Below are positions 1 through 5,649 of a DNA stretch of 5,649 nt, one piece after another. The notes below the pieces were generated by a model. That model did no database searches. It saw nothing but the letters and a program-made list of their open reading frames with translations, and had not been told where the DNA came from. This DNA comes from a bacterium (lineage in GTDB: Bacteria; Verrucomicrobiota; Verrucomicrobiae; JAJYAR01). The position numbers were made by a program, and so were the translations under genes. Position 1 is the first letter of the stretch. Every line of letters starts with the position of its first letter. Location of the stretch: positions 1 to 5,649 of the forward strand of contig JAJYAR010000159.1 in NCBI GenBank assembly GCA_021779435.1, given 5' to 3'.

Positions 1-1710
1 AGCCAGGTTCGACCGGAAACCCGATCGCCGGGATCTGTCTGCTGGATCATCGCGGCGATTTTCTCGGTGTTGTTTTGCCTGCTCCACGCCGGCGCGATGG
101 TGAGCCTGCTGGCCGGTGGGGTCGGGGTGCGTTGGGTGGCACCGGCGGCGTTGGCCGGAGCGATCGCGACCGGTTATTTCCTGGCCGCGCGAGAACGGCT
201 TTCGCGATGGGATCGCCTCCGGCCGTTGCTGTGGAGCCTGATCATCGCAATCGCGGCGGCGGGGGTGGCCGCGTTCTATTACGATTTTTCGTGGGACGGC
301 GAGTGGTACCACCAGACGGCGATCCTCAGTCTGGCGAGAGGATGGGATCCTTTGACCGAACCGCTCCGCCCCTTTCCAGCGCACCTGCAGGAATGGATCC
401 GGCACTATCCGAAAGGCCCCTGGTACGCCGCGTCGGCGATCTTCGACGCGACTGGCCGTGTGGAGCTGGGCAAGGCGATCGATGGTTTCGCGTTTGCCGC
501 TCTGGTTTGCGCCGTGCTGGGCGCGGCGCTCGACGCGGGACTGCGACGCAGGCGCGCATACGCCTTGGCGGCGCTCCTTGCGCTGAACCCAGTCGTGCTC
601 AGCGAGCTCACGACGTTCCTGGTCGACGAGATCATGTACGCATTCCTCGTCGTCGCCGCGGCTGCGACTTGGACATGCCTGGTCGGTCGCGCGCGACCGG
701 CAGTGCTGGTCACCGCGATCGCGGCGGCGATTGCGTGCATCAACGCCAAATTCACCGGACTGGTGTTTCTTTGCTTTGTCGGTGCGGCGGCGGCGCTGTG
801 GTGTTTCCTCTCCCGCCGAGGCCAATTCCGGAGCTTTGTCCTTGTGGCCGCGGCCACCGTTGTGGCTGGCACCGCCGGCTGGGGATACAATCCGTATGTC
901 ACCAACTCAGTGCTCCGCGGTAACCCGTTTTATCCGGTGTTCGGCACCGCGCGATATCCAGGCCGCGATCCCGAAGCGGCAAACGAGCGCAGCGAGACGC
1001 CAAAGAACATGGTGCCCCTGGGCCGGCTGGGGCGGTTCGGATACGCAATCTTCGGCCGTCCCGGCAATCAACCGTATCGAGTTGGCCGCGAAGCGTCACT
1101 GATGTGGCCGTTCGGAGCGCACCAGGAGGATCTCTATGCTTACACCTACCACGAGACGCGCGTTGCGGGCTTCGGGCCGCTGTTCAGTGGATGCTTCGTC
1201 CTGGCCTCGGTGCTGGGGATTTGGCTGGCAGTCACGGACCAACGCCGCCGGGCGCTGATGTTGGTGTCGAGTGCAGTCGTGGCGTCGCTGCTCGTGAGTC
1301 CGGCACTCTGGTGGCCGCGCTATGGCCCGCAACTCTGGCTGCTGCCCTGTGTGCCGCTGATTTTCGTCTTCAGCGGCGGAAGGCTGGCACGCGGCCAGGT
1401 GCTCGTGGCGTGGGGGCTGACGGGGCTGCTGATTGCGAATGCCTGCACTGTGGGCTGGGTGCGCTTCCGGTGGGAGACGGAAGCGACCCTGCGCCTGCGC
1501 GGGCAGCTCGCGGAAATGAGGAATTCCGGTCAGGTCTACGACGTCAGCACCCGCTATTTCAGCGCCTCAGCCGACGAGCGGCTGTTGGAGGCCGGCGTGA
1601 AGTTCCACGACGTCGGGGACAAGCGCGGCGCGGATTGGAAGGAACTCACCAGCGTCGTTGAAGGCTATCCGCTGGCCAATCGCTATCACCCCTCGGACGA
1701 CCACCCCTAA
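1..1710 (+). CDS. Polytopic membrane protein, GT-C/family-39-like glycosyltransferase candidate (5' end outside window)
   Basis: The frame is open from base 1 to the TAA at 1708-1710 (569 codons visible; residue numbers count from base 1). An in-frame GTG at 67 is a possible start, but it falls inside a hydrophobic helix that already begins near residue 15 (CWIIAAIFSVLF). The true start is therefore probably left of the window. About 12-13 hydrophobic segments follow, then a soluble C-terminal tail of roughly 80 residues. After the third helix comes an acidic/aromatic loop, DFSWDGEWYHQ (D95-Q105), in the place where GT-C enzymes carry catalytic or metal-binding acidic residues. A second conserved-looking block is WGYNPYVTN (294-302), followed by GNPFYPVFG. 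This arrangement recalls uncharacterised bacterial membrane proteins related to lipid-linked-sugar glycosyltransferases. Such a protein would act in the inner membrane on an extracytoplasmic acceptor, but donor and acceptor cannot be read from the sequence. That this is a real membrane protein is near certain; the glycosyltransferase role is inference. Confidence 0.85.
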   Translation, partial: SQVRPETRSPGSVCWIIAAIFSVLFCLLHAGAMVSLLAGGVGVRWVAPAALAGAIATGYFLAARERLSRWDRLRPLLWSLIIAIAAAGVAAFYYDFSWDGEWYHQTAILSLARGWDPLTEPLRPFPAHLQEWIRHYPKGPWYAASAIFDATGRVELGKAIDGFAFAALVCAVLGAALDAGLRRRRAYALAALLALNPVVLSELTTFLVDEIMYAFLVVAAAATWTCLVGRARPAVLVTAIAAAIACINAKFTGLVFLCFVGAAAALWCFLSRRGQFRSFVLVAAATVVAGTAGWGYNPYVTNSVLRGNPFYPVFGTARYPGRDPEAANERSETPKNMVPLGRLGRFGYAIFGRPGNQPYRVGREASLMWPFGAHQEDLYAYTYHETRVAGFGPLFSGCFVLASVLGIWLAVTDQRRRALMLVSSAVVASLLVSPALWWPRYGPQLWLLPCVPLIFVFSGGRLARGQVLVAWGLTGLLIANACTVGWVRFRWETEATLRLRGQLAEMRNSGQVYDVSTRYFSASADERLLEAGVKFHDVGDKRGADWKELTSVVEGYPLANRYHPSDDHP

Positions 1711-1824
1711 CAATCGTTCACGATCATCCGCGATTTCGACAGGACCGCTGCGGCTTCTCGCCAAACGAAGCAAGCGTCAGGAAGCCCCCCTCGCTGAAAA
1801 CCAATCGCAGGCTCCGCAAATCTT

Positions 1825-1864
1825 GGCTGGCCCGCCAGCCGCAGTCTCATTCGCTGCGAATGAG
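1825..1864. terminator. Two adjacent small hairpins between convergent transcription units
   Basis: GGCTGG (1825-1830) pairs with CCAGCC (1835-1840) across a CCCG loop. CTCATTCG (1846-1853) pairs with CGAATGAG (1857-1864) across a 3-base loop. They lie between the membrane-protein gene (+, ending at 1710) and the tRNA (-, 3' end at 1872), where both transcripts must stop. Neither hairpin is followed by a good T tract on either strand. An intrinsic terminator is therefore only suggested, and Rho-dependent ending or 3'-end processing is equally possible. Nothing else recognisable was seen in 1711-1871. Confidence 0.35.
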
Positions 1865-1871
1865 CGAAAAT

Positions 1872-1946
<75 letters not shown>

Positions 1947-2009
1947 GTGCCTTTGAATTACCCCGTCTCCGCCTGCAAACTGACTGCCGGCCGGCGACGT
2001 GGTCAGCGG

Positions 2010-2037
2010 ACGTTACAAACCGAACCACCCTCGTCAA
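2010..2037 (-). promoter_or_regulatory. Candidate sigma70-type promoter for the tRNA
   Basis: On the minus strand TTGACG (2032-2037) matches the -35 consensus at five of six bases. TAACGT (2010-2015) is a weak -10, three of six, at a 16-base spacing. Transcription would start near 2003, leaving a leader of roughly 55-60 bases before the tRNA 5' end at 1946, to be removed by RNase P. The position is right for the only minus-strand gene here, but the -10 is poor, so this is a prediction. Confidence 0.4.
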
Positions 2038-2070
2038 GGGTAAGGTTTTCGCATCCGCCAAAACCTTCCC
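2038..2070. repeat. Bulged inverted repeat upstream of the peptidase gene
   Basis: AAGGTTTT (2042-2049) pairs perfectly with AAAACCTT (2060-2067) across a 10-base loop. Skipping T2041, GGG (2038-2040) also pairs with CCC (2068-2070), giving 11 pairs in total. It directly abuts the candidate -35 box of the divergent tRNA promoter and ends 37 bases before the peptidase ATG. It could be an operator or a structured 5' leader. It has no T tract, so a terminator is unlikely. Confidence 0.45.
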
Positions 2071-2107
2071 ACTGGCAAAATCGCCGAAACCACAGAAGGT
2101 CTCACGC

Positions 2108-4156
2108 ATGCATCGCCGTCATCTCGTTGCCGCGATCCTCGGTGTCGCGGCCGCCTACCCCACCGCTACCGCCATCGCCGCCGAACCTTCCTCGCCTTCC
2201 GCCTTCGAGTTCAAGGCCGACCGTTTCGCCGACATCCAGGTCCTCCGGTACCAAGTGCCGGGCTTCGAACAGCTTTCGCTCAATCAAAAGAAACTCGCGT
2301 ACTACCTCACCCAGGCCGGGCTCTCCGGTCGCGACATCTACTGGGATCAGAAGTACCGCAACAATCTCCTCGTCCGCAAAACCCTCGAGGGAATTCTGGA
2401 AACCTACAAGGGACAGCGCTCCGGCGCCGACTGGGACGCCTTCGTCACGTACGCCAAGCGCGTCTTCTTCGCCAATGGCATCCATCACCACTACGCCTCG
2501 GCCAAGATCCTCCCGACTTTCCCGCAGCCTTACCTGACCCAACTCCTCACGCAGTCCGACTCCGCACGACTGCCCCTCGAGGGCAAGTCGCCCGCCGATT
2601 TCGCGCGCACGCTCACGCCAGTGCTCTTCGATCCCAAGGTCGATGCGAAGACCACCAACCTCGATGCCGGCATCGACAACGTCACCGGCTCCGCGAACAA
2701 CTTCTACAGCGGTGTCACCGCAACCGAGGTCGAGTCCTACTATACCGACAAGGCCAAGAACGGAAACCCGCGGCTGTCGTACGGGCTGAACTCCCAGCTT
2801 GCCAAGGTCGACGGCAAGCTCGTCGAGCGCACCTGGAAAATCGGCGGGATGTACGGGCCCGCGATCGAGAAGATCGTCGGCTGGCTCGAGAAGGCCCGGA
2901 CCGTCGCCGAAAACGACACGCAGCGCGAATCCATCGACCACCTGATCCAGTACTATCGCACCGGCAACATCGACGACTTCGACAAGTACAACATTGCCTG
3001 GGTCTCCGACACGAAGTCCCTGATCGATTTTGTGAATGGCTTCATCGAGGTGTACGTCGACTCCGTCCAGAAGCGCGGCTCGTATGAGTCGGTCGTTTCC
3101 ATGCGCGACGAGGAGGCCACCAAGCGCATCGCCGCCATCTCCAACCAGGCGCAGTGGTTCGAGGACCACTCGCCGATCATGAAGGAACACAAGAAGACGA
3201 ATGTTCGCGGCATCTCGGCCAAGGTCATCACCGTCATCGGCGAAGTCGGCGACGCCGCGCCCGCCACGCCCATCGGGATCAACCTGCCGAACGCCGAGTG
3301 GATCCGTGAGCAATACGGTTCAAAGTCCGTCTCCCTCGGCAATATCGTCGAGGCCTACAACGAGGTCCAATCGAAGAGCCCGGCCAACGAGGAGTTCGGC
3401 GTCTCGCCGGAGGTGATCGACCGGCTGAAGAAATGGGGCCCGCTCTCGAGCGACCTGCATACCGACATGCACGAGGTCATCGGCCACGCCTCCGGACTCA
3501 TCAACCCCGGTGTCGGTCCGACCGACAAGACGCTCAAGAACTACGCCGGCACGCTCGAGGAGGCCCGCGCGGACCTCGTCGCGCTGTATTTCATCCTCGA
3601 TCCGAAGCTCATCGAGATCGGAGTCATGCCGACACTCGATGTCGGCAAGGCCGGTTATGACAAGTACATCATGAACGGACTCCTGACGCAGCTGTACCGG
3701 ATCGAACCGGGGCACCAGCTCGAGGAGGCGCACATGCGCAACCGCCAGCTCGTGGCCGCGTGGGTTTTCGAGAAGGGCCGCCCCAGCAATGTCGTCGAGC
3801 GGCTCACGCGCGACGGGAAGACCTATTTCCGGATCAACGATTACGAGAAGTTGCGCGGGCTCTTCGGAGACCTGCTCCGCGAGATCCAGCGGATCAAGTC
3901 GGAAGGCGACTTTGAGGCCGGCAAAAACCTGGTGGAGAACTACGGTGTGAAGGTCGACCAGCCGCTCCTGAGCGAGGTACACAAGCGGTACGAGCCATTG
4001 GATATCGCGCCCTACATGGGCTTCATCCAACCCAAGCTGACACCGGTGCGGAACGGCGCCGACATCACTGATGTGAAGATCGAGTACCCGACCGATTTCC
4101 TTGGGCAGATGCTCGAGTACGGACACGAGTATTCCTTCCTTCCGGTCCACAACTAG
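2108..4156 (+). CDS. Exported dipeptidyl-peptidase III (peptidase family M49)
   Basis: This 682-residue protein belongs to the M49 zinc peptidases, which release dipeptides from the N-terminus of oligopeptides. The zinc motif HEVIGH is at residues 455-460, with E456 the expected catalytic base and H455/H460 the ligands. About 24 residues later comes EEARAD (484-489), which supplies the third, Glu ligand. This short spacing, and the block GINLPN (390-395) followed by GSKSVSLGNI, resemble the Bacteroides-type enzymes (about 675 residues, as I recall) rather than the human form, which has a longer spacer. Human DPP III has HELLGH and the Bacteroides enzyme HECLGH, so V/I at the variable positions is a tolerated kind of change. 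The N-terminus has RR followed by a hydrophobic stretch and AIAA near residues 22-25, a good Sec signal peptide, so the enzyme should act in the periplasm or envelope. The ATG has AGAAGG at 2094-2099, 8 bases upstream. The gene is monocistronic in this view. Homologues are sometimes labelled Zn-dependent hydrolase or misnamed. Confidence 0.93.
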   Translation: MHRRHLVAAILGVAAAYPTATAIAAEPSSPSAFEFKADRFADIQVLRYQVPGFEQLSLNQKKLAYYLTQAGLSGRDIYWDQKYRNNLLVRKTLEGILETYKGQRSGADWDAFVTYAKRVFFANGIHHHYASAKILPTFPQPYLTQLLTQSDSARLPLEGKSPADFARTLTPVLFDPKVDAKTTNLDAGIDNVTGSANNFYSGVTATEVESYYTDKAKNGNPRLSYGLNSQLAKVDGKLVERTWKIGGMYGPAIEKIVGWLEKARTVAENDTQRESIDHLIQYYRTGNIDDFDKYNIAWVSDTKSLIDFVNGFIEVYVDSVQKRGSYESVVSMRDEEATKRIAAISNQAQWFEDHSPIMKEHKKTNVRGISAKVITVIGEVGDAAPATPIGINLPNAEWIREQYGSKSVSLGNIVEAYNEVQSKSPANEEFGVSPEVIDRLKKWGPLSSDLHTDMHEVIGHASGLINPGVGPTDKTLKNYAGTLEEARADLVALYFILDPKLIEIGVMPTLDVGKAGYDKYIMNGLLTQLYRIEPGHQLEEAHMRNRQLVAAWVFEKGRPSNVVERLTRDGKTYFRINDYEKLRGLFGDLLREIQRIKSEGDFEAGKNLVENYGVKVDQPLLSEVHKRYEPLDIAPYMGFIQPKLTPVRNGADITDVKIEYPTDFLGQMLEYGHEYSFLPVHN

Positions 4157-4209
4157 ACCAACGAGTAGAGTTGTTTGGGACTCGGCCCCCTACCGGAGGC
4201 ATCTATTGC

Positions 4210-4246
4210 GCCGCAGCGTCGCAGATGGGCGGCGGCGACGCGCGGC
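4210..4246. terminator. Strong GC-rich hairpin between convergent genes
   Basis: GCCGC (4210-4214), a bulged A4215 and GCGTCGC (4216-4222) pair with GCGACGC (4235-4241) and GCGGC (4242-4246). That gives 12 pairs around a 12-base loop. It sits 53 bases after the peptidase stop and 13 bases after the stop of the convergent small gene, the position of a shared bidirectional terminator. Neither side has a proper T tract, so it may instead be a Rho-independent pause or an mRNA-stabilising 3' structure. Confidence 0.5.
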
Positions 4247-4259
4247 CGCAGCACGTGCG

Positions 4260-4499
4260 TCAATTCGGGAAACCCCATGTGCCCGGGTCTTCCGGGCCGA
4301 GGTTCTCAAATGACGCCAAGGCCGTCGGCAGATCCCGCTCCGCTTTCTCCAGCTGCGAGGCGAACTCCTCGTCGCTGATGGGACGCTCCAGGTGCGGGTC
4401 GTACCGGGCCTGACGCACCGCCTCGCGCATGCGCCGGGCACGCTCCCCTCCGATCTTGTCGGCAATGGCGAGCAGGAGGTCGCGGCGGGTCTTCGGCAT
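4260..4499 (-). CDS. Small charged protein of unknown function (79 aa)
   Basis: I do not recognise this protein. It is soluble, has no signal peptide or membrane segment, and has no cysteine. The N-terminal third is basic and probably helical (MPKTRRDLLLAIADKIGG, then RARRMREAVRQARY). The middle is acidic and helical (SDEEFASQLEKAERDLPTAL). It ends in the Pro/Gly-rich tail GPEDPGTWGFPN. Codon third positions are strongly G/C as in the neighbouring genes, which supports real coding. The start chosen is the ATG at 4497-4499 because AGGAG lies 8 bases before it. The frame stays open back to a GTG at 4566-4568 (102 residues), but the extra part looks like leader sequence. The gene converges on the peptidase gene and diverges from the binding-protein gene, so no operon partner is visible. 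The high charge would suit nucleic-acid or protein binding, but no function can be assigned. Confidence 0.68.
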   Translation of the reverse strand: MPKTRRDLLLAIADKIGGERARRMREAVRQARYDPHLERPISDEEFASQLEKAERDLPTALASFENLGPEDPGTWGFPN

Positions 4500-4507
4500 T
4501 GGGGTTG

Positions 4508-4512
4508 CTCCT
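4508..4512 (-). promoter_or_regulatory. Shine-Dalgarno site deciding the start of the 79-aa gene
   Basis: On the minus strand TAGGAGC contains AGGAG, complementary to the 16S rRNA tail, with an 8-base gap to the ATG at 4499. The longer GTG start at 4568 has no comparable site nearby, which fixes the shorter protein as the better call. Confidence 0.7.
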
Positions 4513-4604
4513 ACCTGCCAGATGGCGGGCGGGTTGGCACCACCTAAATTGTTGACCAGGCGCGACACCGCCCCCCATGACCGAATCCCTTTCCCCGGGA
4601 AGCG

Positions 4605-4626
4605 GCAGGACGCCGTCTGGTCCTGC
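4605..4626. repeat. Perfect 7-bp inverted repeat in the divergent intergenic region
   Basis: GCAGGAC (4605-4611) pairs with GTCCTGC (4620-4626) across an 8-base loop. It lies about halfway between the starts of the 79-aa gene (-) and the binding-protein gene (+). It could be an operator read in both directions or a hairpin in the leader of the small gene's transcript. The rest of the 218-base interval (4500-4717) is GC-rich on the small-gene side and more A/T-rich near 4630-4680, where the promoter of the binding-protein gene is expected. No convincing -35/-10 pair could be picked. Confidence 0.4.
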
Positions 4627-4717
4627 AGCGCGTTTGTTCGTCTTTCGAAAAATGCCGGAAGGCCGTTCCTATTAGGCTTAACGCCGGCGGGCAGTGTGCC
4701 GATGTATCGGATACCCT

Positions 4718-5641
4718 ATGAAGTGCACCCACGTCATCCTTGGATTGATCCTCTCCGCGGCCGCTGTCTGCGCCGCCCCTGCAAAGATCGGTGTCCTGCT
4801 CAAGGATAGAACCCCCTTCTGGGCCGCTGCCCAAAAAGGTGCGGAGGCCGCCGCAAAGGAGGCGGGCGTGGACCTTATCATAAAGGCACCGCTGGCCCCG
4901 AATTCCCCGGCGCAGCAGAACGCGATGCTCGAGTCGCTCCTCAAGGAGCCGATCGACGCTCTCATCATCGCGCCGCTCTCAGAGGGCCTCTACAAGGCCC
5001 AGCTCACCGCGCTCGCGGCGCGTGGCGTCAAGATCGTTACCATGGACACGAATCTGGCGGATGGCCTCGCCCAGGCCTACGTCGGCTACAACCAGGTCGT
5101 CATGGCCGAAGCCGCGGCGCAGGTGTTTGCCAAGGCCGCAGGAGCGGGCCCCGCCGGCATCATCCGCGCTAACACCGTCGACACCCAGAATGTCCGGGAG
5201 AAAACGCTTCTGGCCGCGTTCAAGGCCGCCAATCCCGGTGCCACGCTGTACACCGACGTCTTTGCCGGCGGCGAACGGGACGATGATCTGCCGAAGTCGA
5301 ATCTTCTCCTGGAAAAGCACCCCGACATGAAGGTGGTCTGCACGATGTTTTCCGCCACCAGCCTGGCGATGACCAAGGCGATCCAGGCCAAGAATCTTGT
5401 CGGCAAGGTCCAGCATGTCGCCTTCGGCACGTCCCTTCCCGACGAAGTCGTCGCCGCCATCGATTCCGGAGCCATGCAGGCCTGGATTGCGCAGCAGCCG
5501 AAGATGATCGGCGCAAAGGGCGTGGAAGCCGCGGTCGCTCTCGTCCAAGGCAAGTCCGTCCCCGCCCAAGTCGACGTCCCGTACGCGATCGTCACGAAGG
5601 ACAATCTCAAGAACCCGGAAATCCAGGCCATCCGGAACTGA
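4718..5641 (+). CDS. Periplasmic sugar-type ABC transporter substrate-binding protein (RbsB-like, Peripla_BP_4)
   Basis: The 307-residue product starts with a Sec signal peptide: MKCTH, a hydrophobic run to about residue 18, and cleavage near A19/A20. C18 is preceded by Val, a poor lipobox, so a soluble periplasmic protein is preferred over a lipoprotein. The mature part follows the type-I binding-protein plan. KIGVLLKDRTPFW (23-35) is the first strand and ligand-facing loop. IDALIIAP (79-86) and VKIVTMDTN (104-112) follow in lobe one. NVREKTL (158-164) and AFGTS (235-239) lie in lobe two. AWIAQQPKMIGAKG (255-268) closely matches ribose-binding protein. It should deliver a small ligand, probably a sugar or related polyol, to an ABC importer whose permease and ATPase would lie right of the window. 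The ATG at 4718 is preferred over an in-frame GTG at 4694 because it puts the signal peptide at the N-terminus; its Shine-Dalgarno match (CGGA, 4708-4711) is weak. The ligand is not determinable. Confidence 0.9.
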   Translation: MKCTHVILGLILSAAAVCAAPAKIGVLLKDRTPFWAAAQKGAEAAAKEAGVDLIIKAPLAPNSPAQQNAMLESLLKEPIDALIIAPLSEGLYKAQLTALAARGVKIVTMDTNLADGLAQAYVGYNQVVMAEAAAQVFAKAAGAGPAGIIRANTVDTQNVREKTLLAAFKAANPGATLYTDVFAGGERDDDLPKSNLLLEKHPDMKVVCTMFSATSLAMTKAIQAKNLVGKVQHVAFGTSLPDEVVAAIDSGAMQAWIAQQPKMIGAKGVEAAVALVQGKSVPAQVDVPYAIVTKDNLKNPEIQAIRN

Positions 5642-5649
5642 AGTTTTCG

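Noticed and set aside
75..923. 282-codon plus-strand frame inside the membrane-protein gene
   Set aside because: It is an Arg/Gly-rich out-of-frame reading, whereas the overlapping frame encodes a clear polytopic membrane protein.
2102..3313. 403-codon open frame on the minus strand opposite the peptidase gene
   Set aside because: It lies antisense to a well-supported M49 gene. Its translation is a low-complexity mix of Gly, Asp, Val and Leu with no domain. Long antisense frames are expected in GC-rich genes with biased third positions.
3320..4150. 276-codon minus-strand open frame opposite the second half of the peptidase gene
   Set aside because: Same cause: it mirrors the coding bias of the plus-strand peptidase and has no recognisable features of its own.
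4171..4413. 80-codon plus-strand frame overlapping the 79-aa minus-strand gene
   Set aside because: It has no ribosome-binding site, unbiased composition and runs through the hairpin; the minus-strand gene is better supported.
4643..4650. TTTCGAAA palindrome upstream of the binding-protein gene, considered as a LacI-type operator
   Set aside because: Eight bases are too short to distinguish from chance, and no second copy or longer dyad surrounds it.
4979..5569. 196-codon minus-strand frame opposite the binding-protein gene
   Set aside because: It is antisense to a well-supported binding protein and has no motif or ribosome-binding site.

Overview
The window is GC-rich bacterial DNA with strongly G/C-biased third codon positions, Shine-Dalgarno sites in front of some genes and Sec signal peptides on two exported proteins. 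The dipeptidyl-peptidase III here is of the bacterial, Bacteroides-like kind, but the base composition is too GC-rich for a typical Bacteroidota. A GC-rich member of the PVC group, for example an Opitutaceae-like Verrucomicrobiota, or another GC-rich environmental Gram-negative would fit. That placement is inference, not proof.

Layout from left to right. Bases 1-1710 (+) hold a polytopic membrane protein, open through the left edge, that resembles GT-C/family-39-type glycosyltransferases. Bases 1711-1871 hold two small hairpins but no gene. A tRNA with a CAT anticodon, most likely elongator Met, lies on the minus strand at 1872-1946, with a plausible sigma70-type promoter behind it at 2010-2037. 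A bulged hairpin (2038-2070) sits between this promoter and the next gene. Bases 2108-4156 (+) encode an exported M49-family zinc dipeptidyl-peptidase III with HEVIGH and EEARAD motifs. A strong GC-rich hairpin (4210-4246) separates it from a convergent minus-strand gene for a 79-residue charged protein of unknown function (4260-4499). A 218-base divergent interval containing a perfect 7-bp hairpin (4605-4626) leads to a periplasmic sugar-type substrate-binding protein (4718-5641, +), which ends 8 bases before the right edge.

The genes do not form one operon. Orientation changes at the tRNA and at the small gene, and every gap is over 100 bases. The only loose functional theme is envelope and periplasm: a membrane enzyme, an exported peptidase and a solute-binding protein. 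I see no CRISPR array, insertion sequence, prophage part, toxin-antitoxin pair or recognisable defence system. The window looks like ordinary chromosome, and the points worth a second look are modest.
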